A stretch of 64,000 bases of DNA from Dicaeum eximium (Eukaryota; Chordata; Aves; Passeriformes; Dicaeidae): contig VWZP01003807.1 in the NCBI GenBank assembly GCA_013396995.1, forward strand, positions 854,160 through 918,159, given 5' to 3'. Below the pieces are notes generated by a model. It was given only the letters and a program-made list of their open reading frames with translations. It had not been told where the DNA came from and ran no database searches. Within the stretch, counting starts at the first letter, position 1. Each line of letters opens with the position of its first letter. Shown here one piece after another: positions 28,317 through 43,130 of the stretch. The position numbers and the translations under genes were made by a program.

Positions 28317-31300
28317 AGGAGGAATGGACAAAAAGAGATACACATGTAATGAACAGAGAAAAAAAGCTAAAACTAGTTTTAGTCACTCAAAACAATGAAG
28401 TCAGAGGAACTTAATTTTATGCAGCGCCAAGAATTCAACAGATGTGGCCACTGGGAATACATAAAGAAGTGAGTGTATATTTTGAGATTCTGGGTTAGCA
28501 CATTTTAGAAGGCAAATTAATCTCTCTACTCCAAGGGATTAATTAGGTGCTTAATAATCTTAGTGATCTCTGACTATAGGGTGCATGTAGGGCACAAAGA
28601 TACCAATAATGTCTATGGAGCCAGAATTCTCTTCAGGTTTCAAGTTTAAATAAACCATTCTATGCAATCATATGTTGGAAAAGAAGGCTTGAGTTGTTAC
28701 AGAGCATTACATTAGCGTATCTGGCTGATGTTGCAGCAATATCAAATATCTTTCAAGAACTGCTTGTCTGGAATAGTTTTTCCTCCCTCACTAATGGAAA
28801 AAAAAAATCATAGCTGAGCTAAAATACTTCATTGACTTCTGCAATATTTCACTCTCACTGACAAATATTTGTCTAACATTGTATGCTGTTGTGCCATAAA
28901 GGTTATGGATCATCTGTAAAGATGTGGACTGTAGCAAGGGACTAGTGTTTCCCATTCTGCATTTGTGGTGTAGTTCCTGTATATAATTGGATTTTAACTT
29001 CATATTTTTCCACACCTAAGGATCTCCACATATTGTGAATGAATTTTAACCGGTGTTTCCTATATGTACTTTTAATGAGTTCAGACATTTCTTAACAGGG
29101 ACATTCAATTACAAGAATTTTGGGGAAAATATGACATCACAATTAAAGAGAAAATACTTCTAAGAAAAGTTGGGTTAAAGGATGCTGTGTGCATATTATA
29201 TACACCTAACTATTTTAGCAAAACAATACATTTCTACTTTCCTTCCCTGCTTCTGAAATAATGTACTTATGTCATTTTTTAATCCCACTACATTCCTCAG
29301 TGCCCACAGAGTGAAGACTTTAGCTCCATTTAATACCTCTGAGCCCATTTTCCTACTAAATTCCAGAGTCACTAATATTTTTTTTTTTTTAACAGGTATT
29401 TCAGGCAGGGTTATTAGAGAAAAAAAAACAGAAATGGGATAAGCATGGCTTCCACCTGGAGACTACACATGAACCCTCTGTCTGTGCCTATGTTATTTCT
29501 TTACCTGGCAAATGTTTAATTAAACCCAAGCAAAGCAGCCAATCACATAGGCTATTGGGCTAGCTCAGAAGACATCAAGGAGTCAAAATATCACAGCTGG
29601 AAGTTCAAGAGTTTTCTATAAAAAAATAATCAATTAAATTCAAATATCTCTGAGGAAAACACTGCATTATGGCTGCTTTAACAGTGGCCTAAATTAATGC
29701 AAATAGAAACCAACTTGTCATAAGACTAAACAACAACTCAAAAAAATAAACTAATCCCATCTGATACAAAAAATGCAGAACCAGTTATGTATGGTTCATT
29801 AAAGTAAAATCTCCACATAAGCCATCACAAAGAAATTTCTTAAATTGCTACAGTAATTTATTTTTCGCTTTCTTAATTATAAAAATAATAAAAAAAGGAG
29901 ATTATACTCTTACTATTACCATTCAGAACAAAACCTTGGTCTAAATTTCTGAGAAAACAATAGCCTGATTCACTCTACAGGAAAAAAAATCTTTCCCCTT
30001 GCTGTCAAAACACTGCCACAAAGTCACTTTGCAGAAACTTTTGGATAAACTTAAGGAAATATCCCTTAAATGCAGATGAAGGCTCAAAGACAAGACGGGG
30101 TGAGGTGAGCAAAATATTTTGAAGCAGTAGATTTTCTGCCTTTGATGCAATGATGCAGTACCCAAGCAGTATTTTAGCTACCTCTGCAAAAAGATGATAC
30201 CTGTTTCTTGATTGAAAAAGCAGGATTTCTCTACTGAAAACTTGGATTTTTAAGATGAGACATGGCAGGAGCTACATGAGATAGACTAGTAAAATTAATC
30301 CTTAGCATCTATATCAGAAAACCATGATTCAATCCACTATTCATTAAAGTGTTCTAATGATATATACAAAGAAATGCTAAAATAGGTATTTCCATATATT
30401 TAACTCCTGAATAGCTAAAATTCACAAATTAATTTTCCTGAAGTGGCAACATTTTTTTCTATAGTACACATTACTTCAACAACCTATTCAATCAGAGCAA
30501 CTTCAGGTGAGATTCATTATAAAGCTAAATCCAACCCAGTCACCTGGGCTCTTTCTAAAGACAGTGAATCAAGAGATACCTCACTTGGTAACCAAGGAAA
30601 TCTACCTCATTCTGAATCAGACATCTAAGATCCCTCCTCACAGTGGTTCATTTGTTCTGCTTCTCTCCAAGAGAGCCCACCATGATTTATTTACATTTGA
30701 ACACAGATCCAGATGCCTAAAGTGATAGCAGAAGCCATCTAAGTGCCTGAATAGGTAACTTAGAAACTGCCTCTGCAGCCAACCAAAATCTTCTTAGTAG
30801 AACAGTTGAGTGTAGTTCCAGGACTCATATTTTGAGTCAGACAGGCCACAAAACTCATTACAGGGGCTTAATCATCAGGAGTTGATGGATACATCCTGCA
30901 ACACATCATAAAGCAAACAAGTCCATCAGCACGGACTCAATTCAGTCTGTGCCTAACCTCATAATCCCCCTACATACAAACCCCTCAGCTTTTAGGTGGG
31001 TGCATGTACAGTGAAAAAGAATGAGAAATATCCTGTTGTAGATTTGTAGATTTCTTTTTTGGTAGGGTTTTGCCTTCTGTGAAATGATGTAGTTACTGTC
31101 ACACTAAAATCAAATTGCTGTTGACATGGTCAGCAGCTTATCATTGCTGTAGTGAATAGCCTGTTGGATTTTAACACCCATTGAAGCTCCTCCTGCTGAA
31201 ATGCAGGCATTTTTATTGCACAACATCATGGGAGGGGTAATATAAAAAAGGAAAATATTTTCTTAATGTCAAACAAAGTCATTTGGCTATCAGAAAAACT

Positions 31301-34300
31301 AAATATCAGAAAGCTACGTATTGTGTTGTTACAGTATATGCGATCTGCATGTTTTAATATGGAACTGTAATGCTAACATAGAGGTAATTTCTAGTGTCTC
31401 TAACACTTCCTTCATTGTACACAGAATTGTAATTAACTTTAAATTATTCTCAAGTAGTTTGATTTATGAGAATTTATGTATGAGTATACTCCACAGAAAA
31501 CTACAAAATTAATCATGACAGAAAAAAAAATTACAAGGAAGCATGATATCATTCTCATCTTTTCTTGTTTATCAGTATATGAAATAGATGACATAAAAAA
31601 CCATGTTTGATAACGTCAATCCCTCTTAAAACCTACTAAACCTATTAAACACAAGAGGGGCAAAACTGTACAAGACACACATCATCCAGGTTAACTAACT
31701 AATTTGATCAATGGAAAAATGGAAATTCTTGTTAAGTATAAAGTATATCCCAGTCAATTGTTTGAAAATCCTTTTTATTTGTGTTAACTATTTTTTCAAT
31801 TTAGTGCATCAGGTCCTGATTCTCACAGGAGCTTAAATTCGCAAGCGCTGCTCTGAATGCAGTGCTGTGACTGAAGTCTGGTGTGCATGTTTTCACAGCA
31901 CCACAGCCTCATGAGAATAATTTCTGTCAGAAACTAATTCAAAAATGCACTAAATGCTTGAGGATTCCTCATTTACCTGTTACCAAACTTTTGAGAAGAA
32001 ACAAGTTACAATATGTATCAGGATAAAAAAAAGATGATGAAATGAAAACCACTTGAACCACTGTCTTCACTGAAAAACAAAACAATAAGTACTTAGGAAG
32101 TTTCTTGTCCCCAAGCAGCACCAGTGAAATTAATCAATCCTCCCAAGAAAAGATCTGCCCTCACAGGAATCTTTGTATTACTGCATAGGCTCTGTGAGCC
32201 TTTTCAAGTGTGCAGTGAACAGATGGAGGTTGTTACAAGCTTTTCAAACCAGTGTTTACTGCAAACCTTCAGGCAATCTGTCATGGTTTTTTGTATTCCC
32301 AGGGACTTTTTAAGTTCTTGGAAAGGGACTAAAATCATAAATGTTCCTTACTAATTCACTTCTGCTTGATTCATAAGCAAACTTTTATATGTAGTATCAA
32401 AAACATGTATAAAAGGTGAAGGCAATTTTATGAACCTCACAAAACTATCAAATCACTTTTGAACATGGAGCTGTATTCATTGCTGCATTCAGAGAAAGCA
32501 GACTTTGTTGAAATTACTGGATCCTTTCCTAGACAACAAGCCACAGTTTTTCTTCTTGTTATTGACAAGATTTGTTGAATGTAGCTGTAGAATAATATGG
32601 AAAACTACAAGCTTCACTCTCTGCTGTTCAGTCAACAAGAGTGTTCTCTGAACTAGATAAGACCTAGAGTAGTTTCAAATTGTCCAAGCTAAGGAGCAAA
32701 AATTATTGTGTCCTTATTACCGAGATTCTCATTTTACCTTTACCTAAGCATTCCTGCAGGGTTAGAATGCAGCTCCTTATTTACATATCAACATAATTTT
32801 TCCCTTAACATTTTTCACAGTGACAAATAAGAAAGAAATTAAATATCTCCCTTAGAGGCATATACAGAAATATATATTTTTAACCTTTATTTCCTATATG
32901 TAATACTTGCTGCCTTATTTTTATAATAATATATATACTTTTTCTAAAAGCTTCAGAAATTACCCTGTTTGAAATTTTTAACTTTTATGGAAATCAGATC
33001 ATGAGACAAAAAGTAGAAAAATATGGTGCGATCACTAATAAATTTTTCTTCCAAATTTCATAAAAAGGAGCAAAATATAGCTTAAATTTCTGTTCAGATG
33101 ACAGTTGCAGAGTTCCCAGATCCTTTTTCTCCCAATGATTTCACTAATGAGTCACTACATCTGTCAGCAGACAGTGCCAGTTGTAAATTGCTGACAGGCA
33201 ACAGCCACAGTTTGAGAAGATTCTTTTGCAGGGTTTCCTACTCCTAATAACAACGTCATTGATGTCTCTTGGACTTGAAACAACAGAAGATCATCAGACG
33301 AATATTTTTATTTGTCTAACCAGCAAAAGCAACCATCTAATGCCTAAAGGTACCCTGACAGATCATTTAAAAAATCACAGTTGGTAGATGACAATCAATG
33401 AAAGCAAAAAAATGCTCACAGCATAACTGAAGCCAGTCCCTTCAAATTACAGAATAATTTGACCAATGAAAACAAAATTATCAATCTTGAAACTCTGAAT
33501 AATAACTTATTATATCTTATCTTATGTCTGTATCGCATACAATAGGAAAAATGCTTTTACGCTTAAGGTCTGTGCTATAGGTTACATGGTGATTCACAGA
33601 TTAGAGGTCCTGGGATTTATTTATTTATTCATACTTGATCATTTAAAAAAACCCCAAAGCTCTTGCTCTTTTTCATCACATTCCATCTTACACCCAAGGA
33701 CAAACCAATCTGGTTTGTGAAGCTGCAAAACACAAACAGAGCCAGCTCACACACTGAGCAGGTGATGAAAGTCAAACTTCCTCATCAATTATTTCTGATG
33801 CTTATGGGGATACAGAGGGCTTTGTTGCTAGTGACAGAATGTTGTCTCGGCAAATCTGTCCTACCGGCCCAAGGGTAAACTTCCTGTAAGAGCCAAGCAA
33901 CCAAAACCATAAGGAAACAGTATGTGTGGTCTTGACAGTCTTTCAATTCACCAGTTCCAAACGACTAAGTGATTCACTACCCAAAATCTTTGAAATTTCC
34001 CTGGTAATCTTATACAAATGATGCAACTCAGCCTTAGAAATCTCACTGATTCACTCCAGGAAACACCTAACAGAGCACTTGTCCTGAGACCAAACATCCG
34101 TGGGATGAGGAGTAGTGATAACCCTCCAGCAAGGCCAACAGAACTCACTTCAGAGATTTTGCTTTTCAGTCAGAAAAAATTTAAATCAATAAAAATGCAT
34201 TAAGTTATACAAGAAATTGATAGAATTCCTAATTTAATGTATAGCTTTTACAGGTCGAGGAGCAATAATCCATCTAGAACTACAAGCCAGGAAAAACTTG

Positions 34301-37300
34301 GCAAGATGGGAATATTTTAGTTGGCATTGCACAGTAAAAGGGGTTTTAAACTTCAGTGAAACCGCATTGTTACCCGAAGCATGTGAACATATTCAGAAAC
34401 CATTTCAAAAGTCTACCATCTGTAGACTTTGAAGCTATGGGAATGCTACAGGCAGCTGAGCATTTCTATTGCTTGGTAATGAGCAGCATGATAAATCTCA
34501 AATGGATCCTTGTTTTCCAAATGGTGAAAGGAGTATGGTTAGGCCTATCAAATGCCTCATGTCCTATAAGGTTCTTGCAGCCATTTGCTTATCAAAGGGT
34601 CTTTCCTGAACCCTGGGAGCTGAGGTCCACACCATGACTGGACACTCAGGGGAACAGATGAAAAATGCACTGCATGCAGAGGGTTTTTAGCCTAGACATC
34701 TCAGAGAATAAATAGGCATTACATACATCCATACACATTATTGCAAGTATATTCATAATTAATGGAGCGACAGATATATTAGAGATCATGGAAATTTGTT
34801 AATCCAAGTTATTTGTTTATTGTAAAACCTTTTCTGTGGTGTTTAGCACACAATGCTCTCGTCAGGAAGAATCTGCCTGTCCACTCCTCAGACCATCTAT
34901 AAAGAGGAGTGTTGTGAAAAACATTTAAGAAGTAGGCATTGACAAAAATAAAGGGATACAATAAGGACATGATCTGATATATATTTTAACACATTAATAA
35001 AAAAACATCTATTACTGGCCATCTATTAATGACCCAATAAAGGAAAAAAAGTCACCTTACAGTGTATTGCATGATGAGGGTCTTATGTTCTTTATTTATT
35101 CCACAGATTAAGATTTATTTTCAAGTACCAAGATATGACTCATGGAAAGAAAGTGCCCACATAAAGGTCTACAGAGAGGTTATGTAAAACTTTTAGGAAT
35201 ATCAGTTCCCTAGTCCTGCAAAAAAAGTCCCCATCAAAAACTAGTAGAAGCAGCTGCATTGCTCCAACTTTGAAATTGTCTATCAAAAACAACAATTAAA
35301 AAAAATAGGCCTATTTCTCCCTGGAGAAAAGAAACATGGGAATACAACATCAGCTCTGATACATAAGCCATCCATGTACATAATTTTTACAAAGTTCATT
35401 TCCAGGAAAACATAAATCTCTTCTGTTATCACTATTTCTAAAATATCCTCCAAAAAAAGCACAGTTGTAAGGGGAAAAAAAATTTAATGAGGCTTTAGGA
35501 TTTTAACACTAGTACAGTCATACTGAGTCATTTTACACACAACATATGTTTGCATCCTCTGTCAGATAGGATGTGAACCCTCTTTAGGGAGACTTCTGAA
35601 GTATTTAGTCTTTTTATACATTGCTCTTCTCTGTTCTCATTCAGTTCCTCCATAGCTGGAATCTCTTGAGTAATTTGTTATTTATCAGAATAAATATTTT
35701 TTTTCTCTTTCATGAGGCTTTATATATTTACTCTATTGCTTTATAGTAAATTATATACACAATCTTTTTCTTTGTAAGGTGATTTCAAGCACTACAGTTA
35801 AGGTCAGAATGTAAATAAAGAAATTGATTAAGTGTCAGTTTACCTAGATTAGCTACATCTTAAAGGATTTTTAAGAGATTGCAAAATGTTTTTATGCATT
35901 CTAAAAATAAATAAAAGTAATACCTCTGATAGAGTGGAAAGAAAATCTACAGTATATAAGGCTTATACTGAAATCCTGATTTGATTTATAATTATAAAGA
36001 AAGTAAAATGGATGTTTAGAAAAGCTCAGGAGCTGGCTACTAAAAAAAAAACCCAGTCGCAAAATTAGAAAATTTAATCTATTCAGTTTGGGCTTTGACA
36101 TGAGATAATTCTCCTTGTAAGAAAGCCATCTTTCCTTTAGAGTAGTATTCTCACAAAACAAAATGGGGCTCTATAGCACAGCAAAATCAAATACTAGAGA
36201 ATAGAATTTCTGATGCAGTGTAATAAGTCAGGTTCTTTTGCATGCAAAACTCAAGGAGTCCAATTTGGATCACACCTTTGTTTCAAAAGTACATTTCATA
36301 CAGGATAAAAGAAAGATAATTCACCTTGTGCATTTTTTTCTATGTTGAAAGAATAGATCCATTAGAAACCCATTCTAAGTTCCATCTTGAGGGAAGAGAC
36401 AGGTGATTCACTGACAGTTAACAAATTTAAAGTGTTTTAAAAATGACACAGGTCGTGAGAAACGTGCGAAGGACACCTGACTTGTTTTCAGAACCGGACT
36501 CTGTTTTGATGTCATTTCACTCAAAGCCACAAAAATTATCTAGATTTTTAGAAAAAATACCTTCCACAGTTCATACCAGACATTGTTTAAAAGTAATGAG
36601 GGAGTTAACCACAGCTGGACCTCTAGGCAACAGAACTCTATTTATTCACAAATGCTGGTACAACAGGAAGAAGAGCTGGAAGGCAGCATGACGGATTGTC
36701 TACTCCATGCCCATCAACATGATCAGAAAAACAAAGAAAATTAATTGATGTATGCATATTATTAATGCTGTTTGTCTAAGATTTTTAGGATGGCCTGGGA
36801 GAGAGGGCTCAGCTGATCACACATGCAGGAAGACAAACTGAGCCCACTTTTAATTAGTGGAAATACTGGAACAATAACAGCAGATTCCCTATTTCCCTGG
36901 CCAAGGACACTTGAATTCATGCAGTAACCTTCTGAACAAGGCTCTATGTGGCATAGGGCATTTCAGAATCATAAAAATCAAACAAATACCTTTATTTTAC
37001 AAAAGTAAGCATAAATACTCAATGGTAACGTGATAGGATGAGTCAATCAGTTTTGCAGTGCTAATCCAAGCAACCAAAACTCTTCCAGGGTAAAACCACT
37101 GAAAGTAAAACTACTAAGTTCTAACTATCCTTAGTTGTTTACAACAGATAAAGTTTATGAGCATCTAAATAATTACACATTTTTCTATCTCTTCTGTTTA
37201 GAATAGATATTGGCTCTACCTCATATGTTAGATAACAAAGAAGGCCCTATGAATATTATTAATGTGTCCTTATAAAACTTTTTTTTTTCTTCCTCTTTAC

Positions 37301-37879
37301 AGGATGGAAAAGAAATAAAAGAAAAACTTGGCAACACTCACAACAACTTGTCATATTTTTAACACAAAAATATTTACCATTAAACTAAATCAGCAAAGAC
37401 AATCAGAGATTGATACTAAAAAATACATGGCAGAAAAATGTGCAGCATGACCTTACAAGAAGGAAAATGAAAAAAAATTGATAGTTTAGCAGGAAGTTTA
37501 GAATTTAATCCCTGAATGTGCTACTTATCTGCCCATGTAGTTCCTAAGAAGATATTCCCACTGGGACTTGTTAAACAGTTTAAAATTGTTTGTGTAAATT
37601 ATGGTAGCAAAGTCAGGCTCTTAGGGAGCAATACAATATGGATTGCTGTTAATACAGCTTTTGAGATGATGAAAGGGGAAAAATAGTCCCTTCCAAATAA
37701 AGACATAAACAGATATCTAAAAAAGGAATATCTTCCTGAATCCTGAATTGGGTATTTTCAGCTGCTGCATGTAAAGGAAGCAGCCAGGAGCCACCTTAAC
37801 CCAACAGAAACGTGAACAGATTGTGATTCCCACGGCAGTATCCCATTTGGGGTTTACAACAAAGGTGTACCTCAAAGTA

Positions 37880-38110
37880 CAGCTTTCCAGGAGCAAACTT
37901 TGCCCATCCACTCCTTGACTCACTCCTCCTGAGGGGAGTTCTCACCAGCCTGCCCCACGTGCCTGCTCCCTGTGGGAACTGCATCTCTTCATTGCACAGC
38001 TGCCTAAGCACAAGGGACTCACCTCTTCTCTCACCCACCTGCTGGCCCCCACCTCTGCCCTGGCACATGTGCTCACCCTGCCATGAGCCAGCTGAGAATC
38101 CCAAACAAGG
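37880..38110. other. GC-richer patch in AT-rich background
   Basis: Clearly richer in C and G than its surroundings, with CCCCACC, CTGCCC and an E-box (CACGTG at about 37956-37961), yet nearly free of CpG, so it is not a CpG island. Overlapping open frames of 68-102 codons exist on both strands, none with a recognisable domain. It could be a decayed exon, an old repeat or chance. No CR1 blocks are recognisable here. Confidence 0.4.
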
Positions 38111-41100
38111 AAAGGAGCTGCTTGTTTGGAGTGTTGTTTTTCTTGCTGGATTAGCTCCCAGAACCAGTCATTTGGATTTCACAAGTGCTAAGGCAGAGAA
38201 AAAGCAACAAATTCATTAGTTCAGCAGTAGGTTTAGTCAGGCTGAACAGTAACAAGCAACCTGATCCTTCATCATGGGATTCAATTCGTTGCGAGGGTTT
38301 GTTGTAAACCAGATCAGTGTAAAAAAATCAGGAATAAAAACAGAAGAGGGTATGAGCTCTATATATGACTCATACTTTTCCAAGAAAAAGACTGTAAAAA
38401 CATTTACACTGACACAACAAAGGAGACAGTGATTTATGAGGGGCAGAAGAGATGAAAGCAGTCAAAACCAGAAAAGACTATGACCTTCCAAAATCAGACT
38501 TGTCGTCAGAAAAAAATCATAATATGAAGCCTCAATTAAACATTTGTTCAAGTGTTATCTTTCAATTATTTACTACAAAAAATGTTTTATATACCATTTT
38601 CAACCTTTTTACCAGGAGATTTCTTCCATGTTTGTGCACACCCTACACATCTCAAGTGAAACACCGAGGATTTCCAGTGAAAACCTATATGCACATAGCC
38701 AACCGATCTCCTAGTCTGTTGAAAATGCTTTTCTATATTTTTCTCTCCTTCCCCTTGTGCCCAAGGTGTGGAGAGCTAATAGCTTGCTGTCAGTGCCAGT
38801 GCTTTGTGGAAGGGAATGGTTCTGAGCTGATCAGTTAATAGCTGAGAGTGAACAATGACAAGAAAATCTCTACAGTCACAGCACACATCCACCTGCTCTC
38901 ATCACTCTGGATGGAACTCACTATTGCAGCTTCTGCTTCACCGCAAAGTTTAAACTAATATCAGAAAACAGGGGATTTTGGGATTAATAGCAAATCCACA
39001 CAGAATCATAAATAACACCATGAATACAAGGTTTCTGAATGTGCATGGTACCTGTGTCTGATTTCTGTATTGCATTGAGAACTGGTAACAAGCTATACTT
39101 CCACTGTCCACTGATTCCACTCCAAATCCCTGCATTTCCTTGGAGAAGAACCAAGCCCTGAACTTCTTTAGCACACACACACTTCTTCAAATCCAGCATA
39201 GCAAATCAGCTCCTATCCTAGAGATAAACATCATGGAAATGTATCTGAATACACCAGTTTATTTAACATACTCTCATTGTTAGGCTGATGCAGGCTGCTT
39301 CTGAATTTTCTTTGGTTCTCTGCTGTTGTCCTAGAATTTCTCAGCCCCATCAGTGCTTGACTCCCACTTCACAAGCTGTGAAATCATTTTCAAGCAACGA
39401 ATAAGGCATAAAGTCTCTGCAGAATTATACAGTATTATTATCAAGTAGTTGAAAATTAATGTACCCTTAGCCATGAGAAAGACAATGAGTCATAACACCT
39501 CACCTACTGTTAAGGCCTGGAAATAATAAAGAGTATCTGGCAAGTCATATTCATAACCTATGAATTTGTTAGGCATTCTTGTCCTCATCCCGAGCTCAAG
39601 GAAACCTTTTCTGTGTCATTTTGTGTATGTGGGTTTCTTTGTAAACTAAAAAAAAAAAAAATATTAAAAAAACCTAGTTTTTTGAGGGTTTTTTTGATAT
39701 GAGTCTAACACTTAAATATAATTTTTTAAACCATGCAGGTTATGTAAACACATAATGGTTCATATGTCACATGTAAGTCCATTATAAAATGTCACATACT
39801 TAATACTCCGAAGCTTTTGAAAAGGACTGCTGCCCTTTGGTAACTTATACCTTCTGTAGGCAGGTACTTCACACTTTCCAGCAAAGCCAAATGCTGCACT
39901 ACTGACACTGGTTAGAGTCTGTCTGTGAGCACATAACTAAATGTCATGTCATTAGCAGCGCCTTGTTTCAGGAGGACTTTACTTTTATGTGCATTTAACT
40001 ACTTTCTTTGAGTCCACTAATTTACAGCTATATTTGCTCCAGATGGAAACATTTAATCTAATCTATGCCTCATTTTCTATACTGCTCATGACAAGGCTTT
40101 CAAGACATTTAAAAGAGAGGAGGAGGGAAAAAGTGATCTGTGAGATTTTGTGAATGATTAAAGGCTCTGCAACTCCAGAAGGAGCAGGGGGATGTTTGGC
40201 ATGCTACTTGGCTTTTTATTACCAAGCAAACAGGAGAAATAAACTCCTTTCTGTCACACTACTCTGCATCCAGCAGTGTTCATACAGAAGCCTTGTGAAC
40301 AGTGGCAGCAGGGACAGACTCAACATCTGGTGCCCTGTTTTTGCAAGTCTCAACTGTTTTGCTCTGTGTTCCACCAGCGAGACCAGGGCATAGAGACTGA
40401 AAAACCAGACTCCCTGAAACTCTCACATTTAAGGAGAGTTGAGCCAAGATATTGACCTAAATCCAGATGAGACTGCAGCTTTCTCCACTTGTACCTGCTT
40501 CTGTTGAAATGTCAGTATGCTAAATATTGTAAAACCCATATTGAGGCATCCACATCTTCTTAGGTATTACAGAAGTTCATAGACATCGGTGTTAGCTTTG
40601 CAGCCTGGGACACAAGTTCCCAGGCCAGGGCTAGGACCAGCAATGCTGAGTTTCCTTGTGTTCAGCCTCTAGGGCACCTTTCTCATCAAAGAATAATGCA
40701 GCCTTTAAAAAATTAATCTTTTCAAAGCACAGATTTAAGTGGCTTAATCAGTAACATAACATATTACACCAGTCACACACAAGCAAATCCATAATTTAAA
40801 CTACCAGGATTCTGTATGGAAAATTACATCAATAGTTAAGAACTGAGGATCAAATCAGTTGTTAACTTTTACTTTGGACAGCTTCAGTTTCCACATCTGG
40901 AGAGGACAGATGTTAGAAAGGACACAGAGGAATGGCTGAGGAGAGGGACCAGATGTTTTGTGCAGAAGGGTTAAATAGGTTAGAGTTGGAAGAGGGATGT
41001 CTGAGAACAGAGGAGGGAAAGATTTAAAAAATCTTGAAGAGGGCAGATAAGGTGGATAAAGACCTGTTCTTCCCCAGATGTTGATACATAGGGAACTCCT

Positions 41101-42333
41101 ATAAATGGTGACTTAGAGATGCAGGGTTTCTTACCCAAGCAGTCAATAGCTCAAGTCTGAAAGCTGATGCTTTCAGAGAAAAAAGGTGGGATCAGAGGTA
41201 CATAGAATCTCTGAAAAAAACTGGTCAAAATGCAGTCAGATTTCCAAAATACTATTTTTACTTTAAAATCCAGTGGAAGCATATAGACATAAGGCATGTA
41301 TCAGGAAGTAAGCACCATCCAAAATAAAGATCATCTGAGGCTGGTAGGAAGTTCACAGCTTCTTGGTGGTTGTGAAAGAAGAGTAAAAAAATGAGCTAAG
41401 AAAGGGCAAAAGAAAAACAGCCCTGCTAATTGCTGATAGCTCCTCATTTTTAAGCAGTCTGTGACATTTCTGCTCTTTCATTTTCTGATGGTTCTCACTT
41501 TGATCCTAACAAAGATAATCATCAGTACTGTAACCTGACAGGTAATGTGTTAAGCTGTGCATTTATTTTTTCTCTCCCCTGGTAGCCAAATCCTGCAGAG
41601 GCCAATTATATTGTCTATACCAGCATCAAACACAACAGGAGCTATCGTTTGGTGTGCTAGTGATTACAAACACCAAACTACACTCTGAATAAGGATTGGG
41701 CTGTGAAGTTGTGTTTCCACTTTACTTGAACTGTTTCTGAGTAGAAACACATTTTAACTTGCAATGTAGATACTTTCTCAGGAGTATTATTTCTGACTTC
41801 AGGAAGACACCTGTGTTGTGCTTCCTTCTCTGATTACAAAGGTTAAATAATTCACTATTTATGAGTTTTTCAGTTCTTGTCATTTTTCGACATCATGATT
41901 AAGTATGATCTATGTTTCATTTATTAAATCCATTATATAAATAATAAATATAGCACTTTGTCAATATTTGATAAAGCTGCTAAGAATTTCTATTTGGTAA
42001 AATTAAAACCAGGGAACTCTGCTCTCAGGCAAAATATATTGACTTTCCATTGACGTTTGAAAACTTTATAATCATCTGTTTCACAACTGCATTTCAGACA
42101 ATTTCAATGTTAAAAAGAACTCTGTTTTTGAGCAAAGACAGAGGTGTTGCAAGAACAGAGAGCAGGAAATTGACTGCTTCAGTGAAGAACAATTAAGGTT
42201 AAAGAGGCATTCTTGATAGTATATCAGGGTAGTGATAGATGAGCAGCCTTATATTTTTTACACATGGCATTTCTTTTCATAGTAAGAGATTTCTAGAAAT
42301 TAAAGCAATGTTTTAAAATGAAGCCACTTGACT

Positions 42334-42368
42334 TTTGTAATACTGGTTAGCTTTGTAATATTGTTAGC
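42334..42368. repeat. 18-bp imperfect tandem duplication
   Basis: TTTGTAATACTGGTTAGC (42334-42351) is followed at once by TTTGTAATATTGTTAGC (42352-42368), differing by one substitution and one deleted base. This is a small slippage duplication in unique sequence. Confidence 0.85.
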
Positions 42369-42833
42369 TTCCTATATAAAATACACATGACATTTTAAAA
42401 ATTAGACTGAAGGTTAAAGTCCTTCACTTACAAAAAGAGAGTTTTTCTAAGAACATTTTAAATACTGGTTGGAGAAAATTGTTTTGGAAAACTTTTGTTT
42501 ATCTGAACTTCTCTACTTAGCTTAGTACTCAAAAACCATGCATATCAAAGTTAGTTTGATGCAGCCATGTACATTTGTGTAACTGTGGGCAAGGCTTTGG
42601 AAACCATCTCTAGGAAGGGTAATTGAAGGAGTCTGGGCAGTTAGGACTTCACACAAAAGCCCAGGTGTTCTGTGGTATCCTCAGCTGAATAGAGACTTTA
42701 GGACATCTGTGTAAGTTTAAAAACACAAGCATGGATCTGGGTAAAATCTGGAATTTCAGGCAATTCTGTGGCCAGGAAGGAAGGACAAACTATGTGGTCC
42801 TAAACTCCTACTTGAATATGAAAACCATAAAAT

Positions 42834-43130
42834 AACAGAATCATAGAATACCAGGTTGGAAGGGAACTCAGTGAGCATCTGGTCCAACTTTTTTTGTCAA
42901 AAGCACAGTCTAGACAAGGTGACCAAGCAGCCTGTCCAGGTGAAACTTAAATGTGTCCAGTGTTGGGGAATCTACCTATTTCCTGAGGAGATTTTTCCAA
43001 TGACCGATTTGTTCTCATTGTGAAAAATCTTCATGTGTCTATTTGGAATCTCCCCAGAAGTAACTTGTATTTCTTACCCCTCATCATTTACATGTCACTC
43101 CTCATAAAAAGGGAGTTTTCATCTTCTTTG
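42834..43130 (-). mobile_element. CR1 LINE copy 2, 3' UTR fragment, minus strand
   Basis: The plus strand begins with 'CAGAATCATAGAATACCAGG', the reverse complement of a CR1 3' terminus with one clear octamer. It continues through CR1 3' blocks that I recognise ('GGTCCAACTTTTTTTGTCAA', 'GTGTCCAGTGTTGGGGAATC', 'TTCTCATTGTGAAAAATCTT') and stops after 'CATCTTCTTTG'. It differs in sequence from copies 1, 3 and 4, so it belongs to another CR1 subfamily. I see no convincing reverse transcriptase peptide in it. The open frame at 43020-43319 is a read-through of this element into flanking DNA. Confidence 0.92.

Larger units (their letters stand above)
19907..42833. other. AT-rich non-coding DNA, no gene recognised
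   Basis: About 23 kb with no recognisable host coding exon, CR1, LTR, tRNA or rRNA. Open frames stay under about 130 codons. The longest (38452-38838, plus) has no motif I recognise. Content worth noting is listed separately: a 14-bp duplication near 21951, the TC/TA microsatellite, the AAAAC repeat, T-rich tracts, the GC-richer patch near 38000 and an 18-bp duplication at 42334. The patch at about 24680-25060 is moderately GC-rich without a recognisable feature. About 40890-41050 is purine-rich on the plus strand. Confidence 0.65.

Noticed and set aside
38452..38838. 128-codon plus-strand open frame as a gene
   Set aside because: No recognisable motif, AT-rich codon content, no start context or splice evidence. 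The length is within chance expectation for 64 kb on six frames.
40882..40910. 'GCTTCAGTTTCCACATCTGG' as a second MIR fragment
   Set aside because: Only about 20 bases resemble the MIR core and the following purine-rich sequence does not continue the match.
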